Of a DNA stretch of 52,880 nucleotides, positions 16,353-25,668 are shown piece after piece. This stretch comes from Porphyrobacter sp. AAP82. GTDB lineage: Bacteria; Pseudomonadota; Alphaproteobacteria; Sphingomonadales; Sphingomonadaceae. The notes below the pieces were generated by a model. The model was not told the origin of the DNA, ran no database searches, and saw only the letters and a program-made list of their open reading frames with translations. The stretch spans positions 169,019 to 221,898 of the forward strand of contig NZ_ANFX01000032.1 in assembly GCF_000331285.1 (NCBI RefSeq). The letters run 5' to 3'. The translations under genes were made by a program, and so were the position numbers. Each line of letters begins with the position of its first letter. Position 1 is the first letter of the stretch.

Positions 16353-17170
16353 GCGCGACCGCCGATCCGAAAGCCGCCCGCGAACACGCCCGCGCACAAG
16401 GGAACACGCGGGTCGAGACCATGCCGGTCCTGCCCCCCGTGGTCGACGATCTGCCCGAGGGCGTGGCGGCGGCCGATCTGGTGTGGGAAGAAACCGTCGC
16501 GCCCGGCGGCTACACCTCGCGCCGCATCGCAAGGGGCACCCGGCTGCGGCTGATCGACAAGGCGGGCGATGCCTGCGCGAGCCTCAACATCTTCAACGCC
16601 GAGATGCCGACCGAGCGATTGAATGTTGCCGACACGGTCAAGGTCCAGTGGAATGCCTATCTGGGCGCGGGCAAGCTGCTGCTGTCGGACATGGGCCGCG
16701 TGCTGGCGAGCATCGTGGAAGACGGCGCGGGGAGGCATGACACCTTCTGCGGTGCCTCCAATGCGGCCGCTAACCTCAGGAAATACGGCGAAGGCCGCAA
16801 TTCGGGCGCTTTCCCCAACGGGCGCGACCGCCTGATCCTGGGCGCGGCCAAGCACGGGCTGACCCGGCGCGATGTCCACCCTTGCGTGAACCTGTTCAAG
16901 GGCACGCGGATCGAGGCTGACGGCAGCATCACGCCCCTCGTCGGCCCCTTCGCGCCCGGCCGCACGGTGGTGCTGCGCGCCGAGATGGAGGTGATCGTGG
17001 TGATCGCCAACTGCCCCCACGTGCTCGACCAGCGTCCCGAATATGCCTCGACCCCGCTGCGCCTCACCGCATGGCGCGCAGGCGTGACGCCGGAAGATGA
17101 TCCTGTGCGCACCGCCACGCCAGAGGGCCTGCGCGCCTACCTCAACACCGAGGACTACTACCGCCGCTAA
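16349..17170 (+). CDS. DUF1989 protein, carboxylase-associated (carboxyguanidine deiminase subunit type), longer form
   Basis: 273 residues from the ATG overlapping the regulator stop (ATGA). It belongs to the DUF1989 / 'urea carboxylase-associated protein' family: WEETVAPGGYTSRRIARGTR, DKAGDACASLNIFNA, GRHDTFCGASNAA, HPCVNLFKGTRIE and IANCPHVLDQRPEYASTP. In Pseudomonas guanidine operons the two DUF1989 proteins form a deiminase that converts carboxyguanidine to allophanate between the carboxylase and allophanate hydrolase steps. Cysteine and histidine motifs here are intact and could bind metal. The next gene is its shorter paralogue. The pair argues for guanidine rather than plain urea as substrate. 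Confidence 0.88.
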   Translation: MSATADPKAAREHARAQGNTRVETMPVLPPVVDDLPEGVAAADLVWEETVAPGGYTSRRIARGTRLRLIDKAGDACASLNIFNAEMPTERLNVADTVKVQWNAYLGAGKLLLSDMGRVLASIVEDGAGRHDTFCGASNAAANLRKYGEGRNSGAFPNGRDRLILGAAKHGLTRRDVHPCVNLFKGTRIEADGSITPLVGPFAPGRTVVLRAEMEVIVVIANCPHVLDQRPEYASTPLRLTAWRAGVTPEDDPVRTATPEGLRAYLNTEDYYRR

Positions 17171-17193
17171 CTTCGACTGGATGCACGATAAAA

Positions 17194-17841
17194 ATGACCG
17201 CAGACCCGGCCCTCTCCGGCCTCTCAGGCTCCATTCTTCACGACGAGATCGTGCCCGCGCGCGCCCCGTGGCTGCACCATGTGCGGGAGGGCGAGGTGCT
17301 GCGGATCGTCGATCTGGAGGGCAACCAGGCGGTCGATTTCCTGATCTACGCCGCCGCCGACGATGCCGAGCGTTACTCGGCGCAGGATACCGTGGCGGCG
17401 CAAGGCAACCTGTTCCTCAGGACCGGCAGCGTGCTGCTCTCGAACGAGGGCAATCCGCTGATGACCATCATCGCCAGCGCGGTCGAATATCACGACACCA
17501 TCGGCGGCGCGTGCTCGTGCGAATCCAACACCTTGCGCTACGGGCATCACACCAGGCACCAGCACGCCTGCGTCGACAATTTCCTCGAGGCGAACTTGCG
17601 CGAGGGGCGCGGCAAGCGCGACATCGTCTCCAACATCAACTTCTTCATGAACGTTCCGGTGGAGGATGACGGCACCCTCGGCATCGTCGACGGCATCTCC
17701 GCGCCGGGGCTGACGGTGGACCTCAGGGCCGAGATGGACGTGATCGTCGTCGTCTCCAACTGCCCGCAGATCAACAATCCCTGCAACGGCTTCAACCCGA
17801 CGCCGGTGCGCATGATCGTCGCCCAGATGCCCGCAGCGTGA
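17194..17841 (+). CDS. DUF1989 protein, carboxylase-associated (carboxyguanidine deiminase subunit type), shorter form
   Basis: 215 residues, beginning 23 bases after its paralogue. Family blocks include LHDEIVPARAPWLHHVREGE, DLEGNQAVDFLIYAA, GACSCESNTLRYGH, KRDIVSNINFFMNVPV and VSNCPQINNPCNGFNPTPVR. It is the presumed partner of the longer DUF1989 protein in a heterodimeric deiminase that makes allophanate from carboxyguanidine and releases ammonia. That assignment comes from characterised homologues with the same gene order. Its stop overlaps the GTG of the carboxylase gene. Confidence 0.88.
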   Translation: MTADPALSGLSGSILHDEIVPARAPWLHHVREGEVLRIVDLEGNQAVDFLIYAAADDAERYSAQDTVAAQGNLFLRTGSVLLSNEGNPLMTIIASAVEYHDTIGGACSCESNTLRYGHHTRHQHACVDNFLEANLREGRGKRDIVSNINFFMNVPVEDDGTLGIVDGISAPGLTVDLRAEMDVIVVVSNCPQINNPCNGFNPTPVRMIVAQMPAA

Positions 17842-20800
17842 CGTTGGGCACCATCCTCATCGCCAACCGGGGCGCGATCGCGACGCGGATCATCCGCACG
17901 GCGAAGCGCATGGGCTTGCGGACGGTGGCGGTCTATTCGGACGCGGACGCAGGCTCGCTCCACGTCAGCGGGGCGGACGAGGCGGTGTACATCGGGCCGG
18001 GGCCGGCGGCGCTTTCCTACCTGAACGTCGCGGCGATCCTGGCTGCGGCCGAGCAGACGGGCGCAGGCGCGATCCACCCGGGCTACGGCTTCCTTGCCGA
18101 GAACGCCGACTTCGCCGAGCAATGCGCCGCTGCGGGAATCGCCTTCATCGGGCCGACCCCGGACAACATCCGCACCTTCGGGCTCAAGCACTCCGCCCGC
18201 GCGCTGGCTGCGGCCCACGGCCTGCCGCTCGCCCCCGGCACCGGGCTGCTGACCGGCGCGGACGAGGCGGCTGAGGCTGCGGCGCGGATCGGCTATCCTG
18301 TCATCCTCAAGGCCACTGCCGGCGGCGGCGGCATCGGCATGCGCATCTGCGAGACCGCAGCGCAGCTGCGCGAAGGCTTTGCCGCCGTGGTCCGCCAGGG
18401 CGAGGCGAGCTTCGGCGATGCCGGCGTGTTCCTCGAACGCTATGTCCCGCGCGCGCGCCACCTCGAGGTGCAGATTTTCGGGGACGGGCAGGGCCGCGTG
18501 ATGGCGCTGGGCGAGCGCGATTGCTCGCTCCAGCGGCGCAACCAGAAGGTCGTCGAGGAGGCGCCCGCGCCGTGCCTCTCCGATGCCACGCGCGAGGAAC
18601 TGATCGCCGCCGCCGTGCGGCTCGGGGAGGCGGCCGGATACCTGAGCGCGGGGACGGTCGAGTTCCTTTACGACGCGGCGCGCGACGATTTCTTCTTCCT
18701 CGAAATGAACACCCGCCTCCAGGTCGAACACGGCGTCACCGAGGAGGTGACCGGCATCGACCTTGTGGAATGGATGATCCGCGGCGCAGCGGGCGATTTC
18801 GCGATGCTGGATGCGCCCGCGCCGCAGACCTGCGGCCACTCGGTCCAGGTCCGCCTCTACGCCGAGGACCCGGGACAGGATTACCGCCCGACCGTGGGCA
18901 CGCTCACCAATGTCGCCTTCCCTGCCGATATCCGCGCCGAGACCTGGGTGATGGCGGGCAGCGAGGTCAGCGCCTTCTACGATCCGATGCTGGCGAAGCT
19001 GATCACGCGGGGGGCAACCCGCAAGGAGGCCATCGCGAAGATGCAGGCCGCGCTTGGTGCCAGCCGCGTGGACGGGATCGAGACCAACCTCAGGTGGCTG
19101 CGCGAGGTGGTGCGGCATGAAGGCTTCACCAGCGGCAATGTCTCCACTCGGCTCCTCGAAGGCGTCGCCTACCAGCGCCGCGCGATCCGCGTGATCGGCG
19201 GGGGGACGGCGAGTTCGGTGCAGGACTGGCCCGGGCGGCTGGGGCTGTGGAACGTCGGCGTGCCCCCCAGCGGCCCGATGGATGACAAGAGCTTCCGGCT
19301 CGGCAACCGCATCCTCGGCAATCCCGAGGGTGCCGCGGGGCTCGAAGTCACGGCAAGCGGCCCGACCCTGCTGTTCGAGGCTCCGGCCACGATCTGCCTC
19401 ACCGGCGCGGATTTCGGTGCGACCATCGACGGCGAGCCAGCCCCGCGCGGCGAGCCGATTGCCATTGCCGCAGGCCAGACCCTTGCCATGGGCCGCGCGA
19501 GCGGCGGGGGGATGCGCGGCTATATCCTGGTCGCGGGCGGGCTCGATGTGGTGCCCTATCTCGGCTCGGCTGCAACCTTCACCCTCGGCCAGTTCGGCGG
19601 CCCTGCCGCGCGCGCGCTGGTGGCGGGCGATGTGCTGCATCTGGGCGAGGGGGCGAGAGGCGAGCCCGCCCCTGCGGCGCTCCCCGAACTGGGGCGGGAA
19701 TGGCAGCTGCGCGTCCTCTACGGCCCCCACGGTGCGCCCGATTTCTTCACGCCTGCCGATATCGACGCCTTCCTCGCCGCCGATTGGCAGGTCCACTACA
19801 ACTCCAACCGCACCGGCGTCCGGCTGGTCGGCCCCAAGCCCGAATGGGCGCGGCGCGACGGGGGCGAGGCGGGGCTGCACCCGTCGAACATCCACGACAA
19901 TCCCTACGCCATCGGCGCGGTCGATTTCACCGGCGACATGCCGATCATCCTCGGCCCCGATGGCCGTTCATTGGGCGGCTTCGTGTGCCCCTTCACGGTG
20001 ATCGCCGAGGATCGCTGGAAGATCGGGCAGCTGAGCCCCGATGACCGCGTGCGCTTCGTTCCCGTCAGCATCGCCGATACCGCCGCGCCGCGCGCGCGCG
20101 CCGGGCTTTCGCCGATCCTTGCCGAACTGCCCGCGAGCCCCACCCGCCCGCGCACCACCTATCGCCAGCAGGGCGACCGCAACATCCTCGTCGAATATGG
20201 CGAGATCGTGCTCGATATCGAACTGCGCATCCGCATCCATGCGCTGATGCAGGCGCTGGAGCGACAAGCGCTTCCCGGCGTGATCGACATCACCCCCGGC
20301 ATCCGCTCGCTGCAACTGCATTTCGATGGCGAGCGGCTCGACCAGGCCGGCGCGCTCGCGGCGCTGATGTCTGCCGAGGAGGCGATGGGCGATCTTGCCG
20401 GTTTCGAGGCCCCCTCGCGCATCGTCCACCTGCCGCTGAGCTGGCGCGATCCGGCGACGCAGGAGACCATCGACAAATACATCGCCGCCGTGCGCGACGA
20501 TGCGCCGTGGTGCCCCGACAACATCGAATTCATCCGCCGCATCAACGGCCTGCCCGACGCCAAGGCGGTCGAGGAGTTGATCTTCGATGCGAGCTATCTG
20601 GTTCTGGGCTTGGGCGACGTTTATCTGGGCGCGCCCGTCGCCACGCCACTCGATCCGCGTCACCGGCTGGTGACCACCAAATACAACCCTGCGCGCACCT
20701 GGACCCCGCCCAATGTGGTGGGGATCGGCGGGGCCTATATGTGCATCTACGGGATGGAAGGGCCGGGCGGCTACCAGCTGTTCGGGCGCACCATCCAGGT

Positions 20801-21380
20801 GTGGAACACGCATCGGCAGGAGGGTGCTTTCACCGAAGGCAAGCCGTGGCTGCTCAGGTTCTTCGACCAGATCCGCTTCTTCCCCGTCAGCGCCGGGGAG
20901 CTTGCCGAGTGGCGGCGCGACTTCCCCCACGGGCGGCGCTCGATCCGCATCGAGGAGGCCACCTTCCGCCTCGCCGATTACCGTCAGTTCCTCAAGGACA
21001 ACGCCGCCAGCATCGCCGCCTTCGAAGGCGCCCGCCAGGCGGCCTTCGATGCCGAACGCGCGGCATGGGAAGCGAGTGGCGAGTTCGACCGCGTCAGCGC
21101 GCTGCTCGGCGCGGACAGCGGCGCGGGGGATGCCGCGGCGATCGAGGTCCCCGAGGGCGCGGACCTCATCGAGGCGCCGTTCGGCGGGAGCGTGTGGAAA
21201 CTGCTCGTCAGCCCGGGGGACGAAGTGGCCGAAGGCGAGGTGATCGCGGTGATCGAGGCGATGAAGATGGAATGCCCCTTTGAGGCTCCGGCGAGCGGTA
21301 CAGTCGAGGCGGTCTATATTGCCGAGAGCCAGTCGGTGCACCCCGGCGCGCCGATGCTGGCATTGCGGAGGGCCTCGTGA
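17838..21380 (+). CDS. Biotin-dependent urea/guanidine carboxylase
   Basis: 1180 residues, GTG start (GTGA overlap). Order of domains: biotin carboxylase about 1-450 (LIANRGAIATRIIRTAKRMG, AIHPGYGFLAENADF, KATAGGGGIGMRIC, FFFLEMNTRLQVEHGVTE); a KipA/KipI-like carboxyltransferase region about 455-1040 (SVQDWPGRLGLWNVGVPPSG, LHPSNIHDNPYAIGAVDFTG, then the KipI-like half); and a C-terminal biotinyl domain with biotin lysine 1143 in IEAMKMECPFE. It has no fused allophanate hydrolase, unlike yeast urea amidolyase. Enzymes with neighbouring DUF1989 genes are often guanidine carboxylases; true urea carboxylases look very similar. The choice depends on a single active-site Asp/Asn position I could not place reliably by eye. 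Product enters the allophanate route. Confidence 0.93.
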   Translation: MTLGTILIANRGAIATRIIRTAKRMGLRTVAVYSDADAGSLHVSGADEAVYIGPGPAALSYLNVAAILAAAEQTGAGAIHPGYGFLAENADFAEQCAAAGIAFIGPTPDNIRTFGLKHSARALAAAHGLPLAPGTGLLTGADEAAEAAARIGYPVILKATAGGGGIGMRICETAAQLREGFAAVVRQGEASFGDAGVFLERYVPRARHLEVQIFGDGQGRVMALGERDCSLQRRNQKVVEEAPAPCLSDATREELIAAAVRLGEAAGYLSAGTVEFLYDAARDDFFFLEMNTRLQVEHGVTEEVTGIDLVEWMIRGAAGDFAMLDAPAPQTCGHSVQVRLYAEDPGQDYRPTVGTLTNVAFPADIRAETWVMAGSEVSAFYDPMLAKLITRGATRKEAIAKMQAALGASRVDGIETNLRWLREVVRHEGFTSGNVSTRLLEGVAYQRRAIRVIGGGTASSVQDWPGRLGLWNVGVPPSGPMDDKSFRLGNRILGNPEGAAGLEVTASGPTLLFEAPATICLTGADFGATIDGEPAPRGEPIAIAAGQTLAMGRASGGGMRGYILVAGGLDVVPYLGSAATFTLGQFGGPAARALVAGDVLHLGEGARGEPAPAALPELGREWQLRVLYGPHGAPDFFTPADIDAFLAADWQVHYNSNRTGVRLVGPKPEWARRDGGEAGLHPSNIHDNPYAIGAVDFTGDMPIILGPDGRSLGGFVCPFTVIAEDRWKIGQLSPDDRVRFVPVSIADTAAPRARAGLSPILAELPASPTRPRTTYRQQGDRNILVEYGEIVLDIELRIRIHALMQALERQALPGVIDITPGIRSLQLHFDGERLDQAGALAALMSAEEAMGDLAGFEAPSRIVHLPLSWRDPATQETIDKYIAAVRDDAPWCPDNIEFIRRINGLPDAKAVEELIFDASYLVLGLGDVYLGAPVATPLDPRHRLVTTKYNPARTWTPPNVVGIGGAYMCIYGMEGPGGYQLFGRTIQVWNTHRQEGAFTEGKPWLLRFFDQIRFFPVSAGELAEWRRDFPHGRRSIRIEEATFRLADYRQFLKDNAASIAAFEGARQAAFDAERAAWEASGEFDRVSALLGADSGAGDAAAIEVPEGADLIEAPFGGSVWKLLVSPGDEVAEGEVIAVIEAMKMECPFEAPASGTVEAVYIAESQSVHPGAPMLALRRAS

Positions 21381-23146
21381 GCGCCTTTGCCCGCCTCAGC
21401 GCCGGCGCGATTGCGCAAGGCGTCAACAGCGGTGCGACGACGGCACTCGCCGTGATGGAAGAGACCGTCGCGCGCCTTGCCGCCTATGACGCGCATCAGC
21501 CGCAGGTGTGGATTGCCCGCGCCGATCCTGCCGCCTTGCGCGCGGCCGCCGCCACCGTCGACGCGCGCGTGGCAGCGGGCGAGCGCCTGCCGCTGGCGGG
21601 CGTGCCCTATGCGGCAAAGGACAATATCGACGTTGCAGGTCTCGAGACCACCGCCGCCTGTCCGGCCTTCGCCTATGCGCCTGCGCGCTCGGCAACGGTG
21701 ATCGCGCGGCTCGAGGCGGCAGGCGCGATCTGTGTCGGCAAGACCAATCTCGACCAGTTCGCCACGGGCCTTGTCGGCACGCGCAGTCCCTATGGCATTC
21801 CGAGAAACGCCTATAACCGCGACTATGTGAGCGGCGGGTCCTCCTCGGGCTCGGCGGTGGCGACGGCGGCGGGGCTGGTGGCCTTTGCGCTGGGCACCGA
21901 CACGGCGGGATCGGGGCGGGTGCCGGCGGCATTCAACCATCTCGTCGGTTTCAAGCCCAGCAAGGGCCGCTGGAGCACGCGCGGGCTGGTGCCTGCCTGT
22001 CGGAGCCTCGATTGCATCACGGTGTTCACCGATGCGCTCGCCGATGCCGCGCTGGTCGATGACGTGATCGCCGGGTTCGACGCGCAAGACGCCTTCTCGC
22101 GCCCGCGTGCCGATGTGGCGCTCGGCGGCCGGCGCATCGGCGTGCCGCTTGCGGGTCAGCGCCAGTTTTTCGGCGATGTCGAGGCCGAGTTCCTCTATGA
22201 CCGCGCGCTCGCGGCGCTGGCGCAGGTCGGCGAGCTGGTCGCAATCGACATCGACCCGCTGCTCGAGGCCGCGCAGCTGCTTTACGGCGGTCCGTGGGTG
22301 GCCGAGCGCACCGCAGCCGTGGCGGCGCTGCTCGAAAGCAACCCGCTCGCCATCGACCCCGTGGTGCGCGAGGTGATCGCACCGGGCTCGGCGATGAAGG
22401 CGACCGAATTGTGGAACGGCATCTATCGCCTCGCCGAGCTCGCCCGGGCCGCCGAGGGCATGTGGGAGGGGGTCGATGCGCTCGCCTTCCCGACCACCGG
22501 CACGACCTACCGGGTGGCCGAACTGCTCGAAGCGCCAGTGGCCTTGAACAGCAACCTCGGGCGCTACACCAATTTCGTCAATTTGTTGGATATGGCCGCC
22601 ATCGCCGTCGCGGCGGGGACGAAATCCAACAGCACCGGCTTCGGCATCACCCTGATCGGCCCGGCCCATACCGACAAGGCCCTGATCGAACTTGCGGGTG
22701 CCTATCTGTCCGTAGCCGACCTGAAGCCCCTCCCGCCACTCGACCTTGGAGACCGCATGGACACCGTCAAACTCGCCGTCGTCGGCGCCCACCTCGAAGG
22801 CATGCCGCTGCACTGGCAGCTCACCAGCCGCAATGCGAACTTCGTTGGCGCGGCCACCACTGCGCCCGCCTACCGGCTCTATGCGATGGCCGATAGCGTG
22901 CCCCCCAAGCCCGCGCTGGTGCATGTCGGCGAGGGCGGGGCGGAAATCGCGCTCGAGGTCTACGAGCTCGACCTTGCCAGCTTCGGCAGCTTCACCGCCG
23001 AGGTCCCCCCGCCGCTCGCCATCGGCACCGTGACGCTTGCCGACGGCAGCAGCGTCAAGGGCTTCGTCGCCGAGCCGCGCGCGCTGACGGGGGCTGAGGA
23101 CATCACCCATCTGGGCGGCTGGCGCGCCTACATCGCATCGCGGTAG
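21377..23146 (+). CDS. atzF: Allophanate hydrolase
   Basis: 589 residues, GTG start overlapping the carboxylase stop. An amidase-signature domain (about 1-440) has Lys81 in PYAAKDNIDV, the serine-rich VSGGSSSGSAVATA with the cis-Ser, and nucleophile Ser179 in GTDTAGSGRVPAAFN. A C-terminal domain (about 455-589; VGAHLEGMPLHWQL, YRLYAMADSVPPKPALVHVG) is the AtzF-type second domain that completes decarboxylation. It converts allophanate to two ammonia and two CO2. It closes the enzymatic part of the operon and is followed 4 bases later by the kinase gene. Confidence 0.95.
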   Translation: MSAFARLSAGAIAQGVNSGATTALAVMEETVARLAAYDAHQPQVWIARADPAALRAAAATVDARVAAGERLPLAGVPYAAKDNIDVAGLETTAACPAFAYAPARSATVIARLEAAGAICVGKTNLDQFATGLVGTRSPYGIPRNAYNRDYVSGGSSSGSAVATAAGLVAFALGTDTAGSGRVPAAFNHLVGFKPSKGRWSTRGLVPACRSLDCITVFTDALADAALVDDVIAGFDAQDAFSRPRADVALGGRRIGVPLAGQRQFFGDVEAEFLYDRALAALAQVGELVAIDIDPLLEAAQLLYGGPWVAERTAAVAALLESNPLAIDPVVREVIAPGSAMKATELWNGIYRLAELARAAEGMWEGVDALAFPTTGTTYRVAELLEAPVALNSNLGRYTNFVNLLDMAAIAVAAGTKSNSTGFGITLIGPAHTDKALIELAGAYLSVADLKPLPPLDLGDRMDTVKLAVVGAHLEGMPLHWQLTSRNANFVGAATTAPAYRLYAMADSVPPKPALVHVGEGGAEIALEVYELDLASFGSFTAEVPPPLAIGTVTLADGSSVKGFVAEPRALTGAEDITHLGGWRAYIASR

Positions 23147-23150
23147 CGAC

Positions 23151-24632
23151 ATGGCGGGGCGGATCCTCGACTGGCTGAAACGCGAGGGGGGCGATCCCGC
23201 ATCCCCCGAGGCCGATGCGCTCGCCCGCCTTGCCGCCGCGAAGGATGCCGCCGAGGCTGCCAACGAGGCCAAGACCCGCTTCCTCGCCAGCGTCGCCCAC
23301 GAGATCCGCTCCCCGCTCAACGCCATCTACGGCTATGCCCAGCTGATCGAACGCGCCGAGGGCCGGGACGCGCTTGCCGCCACCCGCGTGATCCGCCGCA
23401 GCGCCGAGCATCTCGCGCACCTTGTCGAAGGGCTGCTCGATATCGCGCAGGTCGAAGGCGGGGCGATGTCCCTTGCGCGCGAGGCGATCCGCTTCCCCGA
23501 GTTCCTCGACCAGCTGATCGCGATGCTCGATCTGCAAGCGCAGGCCAAGGGTCTCGCGCTGGTGCTGGAGCGGCCGGAACGCCTGCCCGAGTTCGTTCAC
23601 GCCGATCCCAAGCGGCTGCGCCAGGTGCTGATCAACCTCATCGCCAACGCGATCAAGTTCACCGACCACGGGACAGTGACGCTCAAGGTCGACTACCGCA
23701 ACGAGCTGGCGACCTTCACCGTGATCGGCACCGGCATCGGTATCGCGCCCGGCGATGCGCAGCGCATCTTCGCCCCTTTCGAGCGGGTCGGGGGCCCGGC
23801 GGCCGAGCGGCCCGGCGTGGGTCTCGGTCTCGCCATCACCCAGGCGCTGGTGCACATCATGGGCGGCGAGATCCGGCTCGACAGCGTGCCGGGCGAAGGA
23901 TCGCGCTTCACCGTGCGGCTGATGCTCTCGCAGCCGCACACGCCGCCGTGCGAACCGGCTCCGCAAGCCGGTGCTGTCACCGGCTATATCGGGCGCGAGC
24001 GCTGGGTGCTGCTGATCGATGATGACGCGGCGCACCTTGCCATGGTCCGCGGACTGCTCGAGCCGCTGGGCTTCCAGGTCTGCACCGCCAGCGACAGCGA
24101 AACCGCGCTGGCGCTGGCCGCACAGTTCCAGCCCGATCTGGTACTGTGCGATGTGGCCTTGGGGGCCGAGAACGGCTGGGCGCTCGCCGCACAGCTGCGC
24201 CGCCGCCACGGCGCGGCGCTCAGGATCGTGATGCTCTCGGGCGAGGCCCCGCTCGCCGAGGGCGAAGGAGCCGATCACGACAGCTTCGTCATGAAGCCCT
24301 TCGCCTTCGAGACCCTGCTCGATTGTGTCGCGGGCCAGCTCGGCATCGAATGGGTGCGCGCCGCCGGAGAGCCGCGTGCCGCTGCTCCCGAAATGCCGGC
24401 CGCCCGCGCGCTTGCGCGGGTCATCGCGCCGGCCGCCGCCGCGCACTGCGCCGAGATCGAGCGGCTGGTGCGCATCGGCCATGTCCGCGCGATCGAGGCC
24501 GAGATCGACCGCCTCGCCGCGCTCGCCCCCGAAACCGGCGAGATCGCCGAAAGGATGCGCGCGGCGCTCGACAGCTTCGATCTGAAAGCGCTCGCCAATC
24601 TTGCCAGAGCGGTGCAGGCCGATGCCGCATAG
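23151..24632 (+). CDS. Soluble hybrid histidine kinase with C-terminal receiver
   Basis: 493 residues with no membrane segment or recognisable sensor domain; the first 40 residues are a helical lead-in. HisKA has phospho-acceptor His50 in VAHEIRSPLNAIYGY. The ATPase domain has an N box (NLIANAIKF), but the G1 box reads VIGTGIGI, so the adenine-contacting Asp is Gly193. The G2 box GVGLGLAI is intact. The receiver (about 285-400) keeps the acidic pair in LLIDDDA, Asp334 and Lys382. A helical tail of about 90 residues follows. It starts 4 bases after atzF and overlaps the response-regulator gene by 11, so it is probably part of this nitrogen operon. Kinase activity is uncertain because of the G1 change. 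Confidence 0.88.
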   Translation: MAGRILDWLKREGGDPASPEADALARLAAAKDAAEAANEAKTRFLASVAHEIRSPLNAIYGYAQLIERAEGRDALAATRVIRRSAEHLAHLVEGLLDIAQVEGGAMSLAREAIRFPEFLDQLIAMLDLQAQAKGLALVLERPERLPEFVHADPKRLRQVLINLIANAIKFTDHGTVTLKVDYRNELATFTVIGTGIGIAPGDAQRIFAPFERVGGPAAERPGVGLGLAITQALVHIMGGEIRLDSVPGEGSRFTVRLMLSQPHTPPCEPAPQAGAVTGYIGRERWVLLIDDDAAHLAMVRGLLEPLGFQVCTASDSETALALAAQFQPDLVLCDVALGAENGWALAAQLRRRHGAALRIVMLSGEAPLAEGEGADHDSFVMKPFAFETLLDCVAGQLGIEWVRAAGEPRAAAPEMPAARALARVIAPAAAAHCAEIERLVRIGHVRAIEAEIDRLAALAPETGEIAERMRAALDSFDLKALANLARAVQADAA

Positions 24633-25533
24633 GGACACGATCCTCGTCGTCGACGACAACCCGGAATCGCTCCGGTTCCTGGTCGACACCCTCGATGCCG
24701 AAGGCATGACGGTGCTGATCGCGCGCAGCGGCGAGGCGACGCTCGAACTGCTCGGCGAGGTCCAGCCCGATCTCATCCTGATGGACGCGGTGATGCCCGG
24801 GCTGAGCGGGATCGAGACCACCACGGCAATCAAGCGCGCGCCCGGGACCGCCCATATCCCGGTGATCTTCCTCACCGGCCTCAACGATCCCGAACATGTC
24901 GTCGCCGCGCTCGGCACGGGCGGGGTCGATTATGTGCGCAAGCCGATCATCGTCGAGGAACTGCTGGCGCGCATCCGCGTCCACCTTGCCAATGCGCGCG
25001 GCGCCTACCGGTCGCGTCTGGCGCTGGGCTTTGCCGGGCGCAGCCTTGCAGCGCTCGGCGAGGGCGGCGTACTGACCTGGTCGACCCCGCAGGCAGAGAG
25101 CCTGTTCGTCGCCATCGATCCGGCCTGGACCCCCGAAAACGCGGCTCTTCCCGAAGCGCTCGGCGAAGCGGTCGCCGCGCTGGTTGCGGGCGAGCCGGTG
25201 CAGCCGGCCGCAAGCATCCGCGCCAGCGTGCGCGGCATGGAGATCGACCTCGTGCTGCTTGGCAGCGACCGGCCGGGCGAGGTGCTCCTCAAGCTCACCG
25301 AAGTGCGCGAGGACGGCAAGATCGCCGCGCTTCAGAAGCAGGCCGGCCTCACCCGCCGCGAGGCCGAAGTGCTGCTGTGGGTGAGCTATGGCAAAACCAA
25401 CAAGACGATCAGCGAAATTCTTGGTATAAGCCCGCGAACGGTCAACAAGCACCTCGAACAGGTGTTCCGCAAACTGGGGGTAGAAACCCGTGCGGCGGCG
25501 ACAGCGATTGCTGTCAGACTCATGTCTGACTGA
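24622..25533 (+). CDS. Response regulator, receiver plus LuxR-type HTH
   Basis: 303 residues from the ATG at 24622; an in-frame TTG 21 bases upstream is less likely. The receiver spans about 5-125 (TILVVDDNPESLRFL, Asp55 in LILMDAVMPG, Lys in YVRKPIIVEE). An unusual middle segment of about 110 residues follows. A LuxR/NarL-type helix-turn-helix closes the protein (LTRREAEVLLWVSYGKTNKT, SEILGISPRTVNKHLEQVF). It is coupled to the kinase gene by overlap and is the obvious partner. Targets are unknown; the carboxylase operon itself and nitrogen-uptake genes are candidates. Confidence 0.9.
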   Translation: MPHRDTILVVDDNPESLRFLVDTLDAEGMTVLIARSGEATLELLGEVQPDLILMDAVMPGLSGIETTTAIKRAPGTAHIPVIFLTGLNDPEHVVAALGTGGVDYVRKPIIVEELLARIRVHLANARGAYRSRLALGFAGRSLAALGEGGVLTWSTPQAESLFVAIDPAWTPENAALPEALGEAVAALVAGEPVQPAASIRASVRGMEIDLVLLGSDRPGEVLLKLTEVREDGKIAALQKQAGLTRREAEVLLWVSYGKTNKTISEILGISPRTVNKHLEQVFRKLGVETRAAATAIAVRLMSD

Positions 25534-25600
25534 CCGGCTACAGTGTTATAACTCAGTTACTTGCTTCGGGTTCGCACAGGTCTACGTCATTTGCCCACTT

Positions 25601-25616
25601 CCTCGCGCGCGCGAGG
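25601..25616. repeat. 16-base perfect palindrome after the nitrogen operon
   Basis: CCTCGCGCGCGCGAGG is a perfect inverted repeat between the response-regulator gene and the sterol-desaturase-family gene (intergenic 25534-25668). The following bases (TTGTC) are not a proper T-run, so it is at best a weak terminator; it may be a protein-binding or structural site. Confidence 0.4.
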
Positions 25617-25668
25617 TTGTCATGGCTGGTGGCGCAGGATTTGAACGTTTTTTCAGCAGGGGTGCGTC

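Noticed and set aside
17547..19895. Long minus-strand open frame opposite the carboxylase gene
   Set aside because: Antisense shadow; the biotin carboxylase motifs are on the plus strand.
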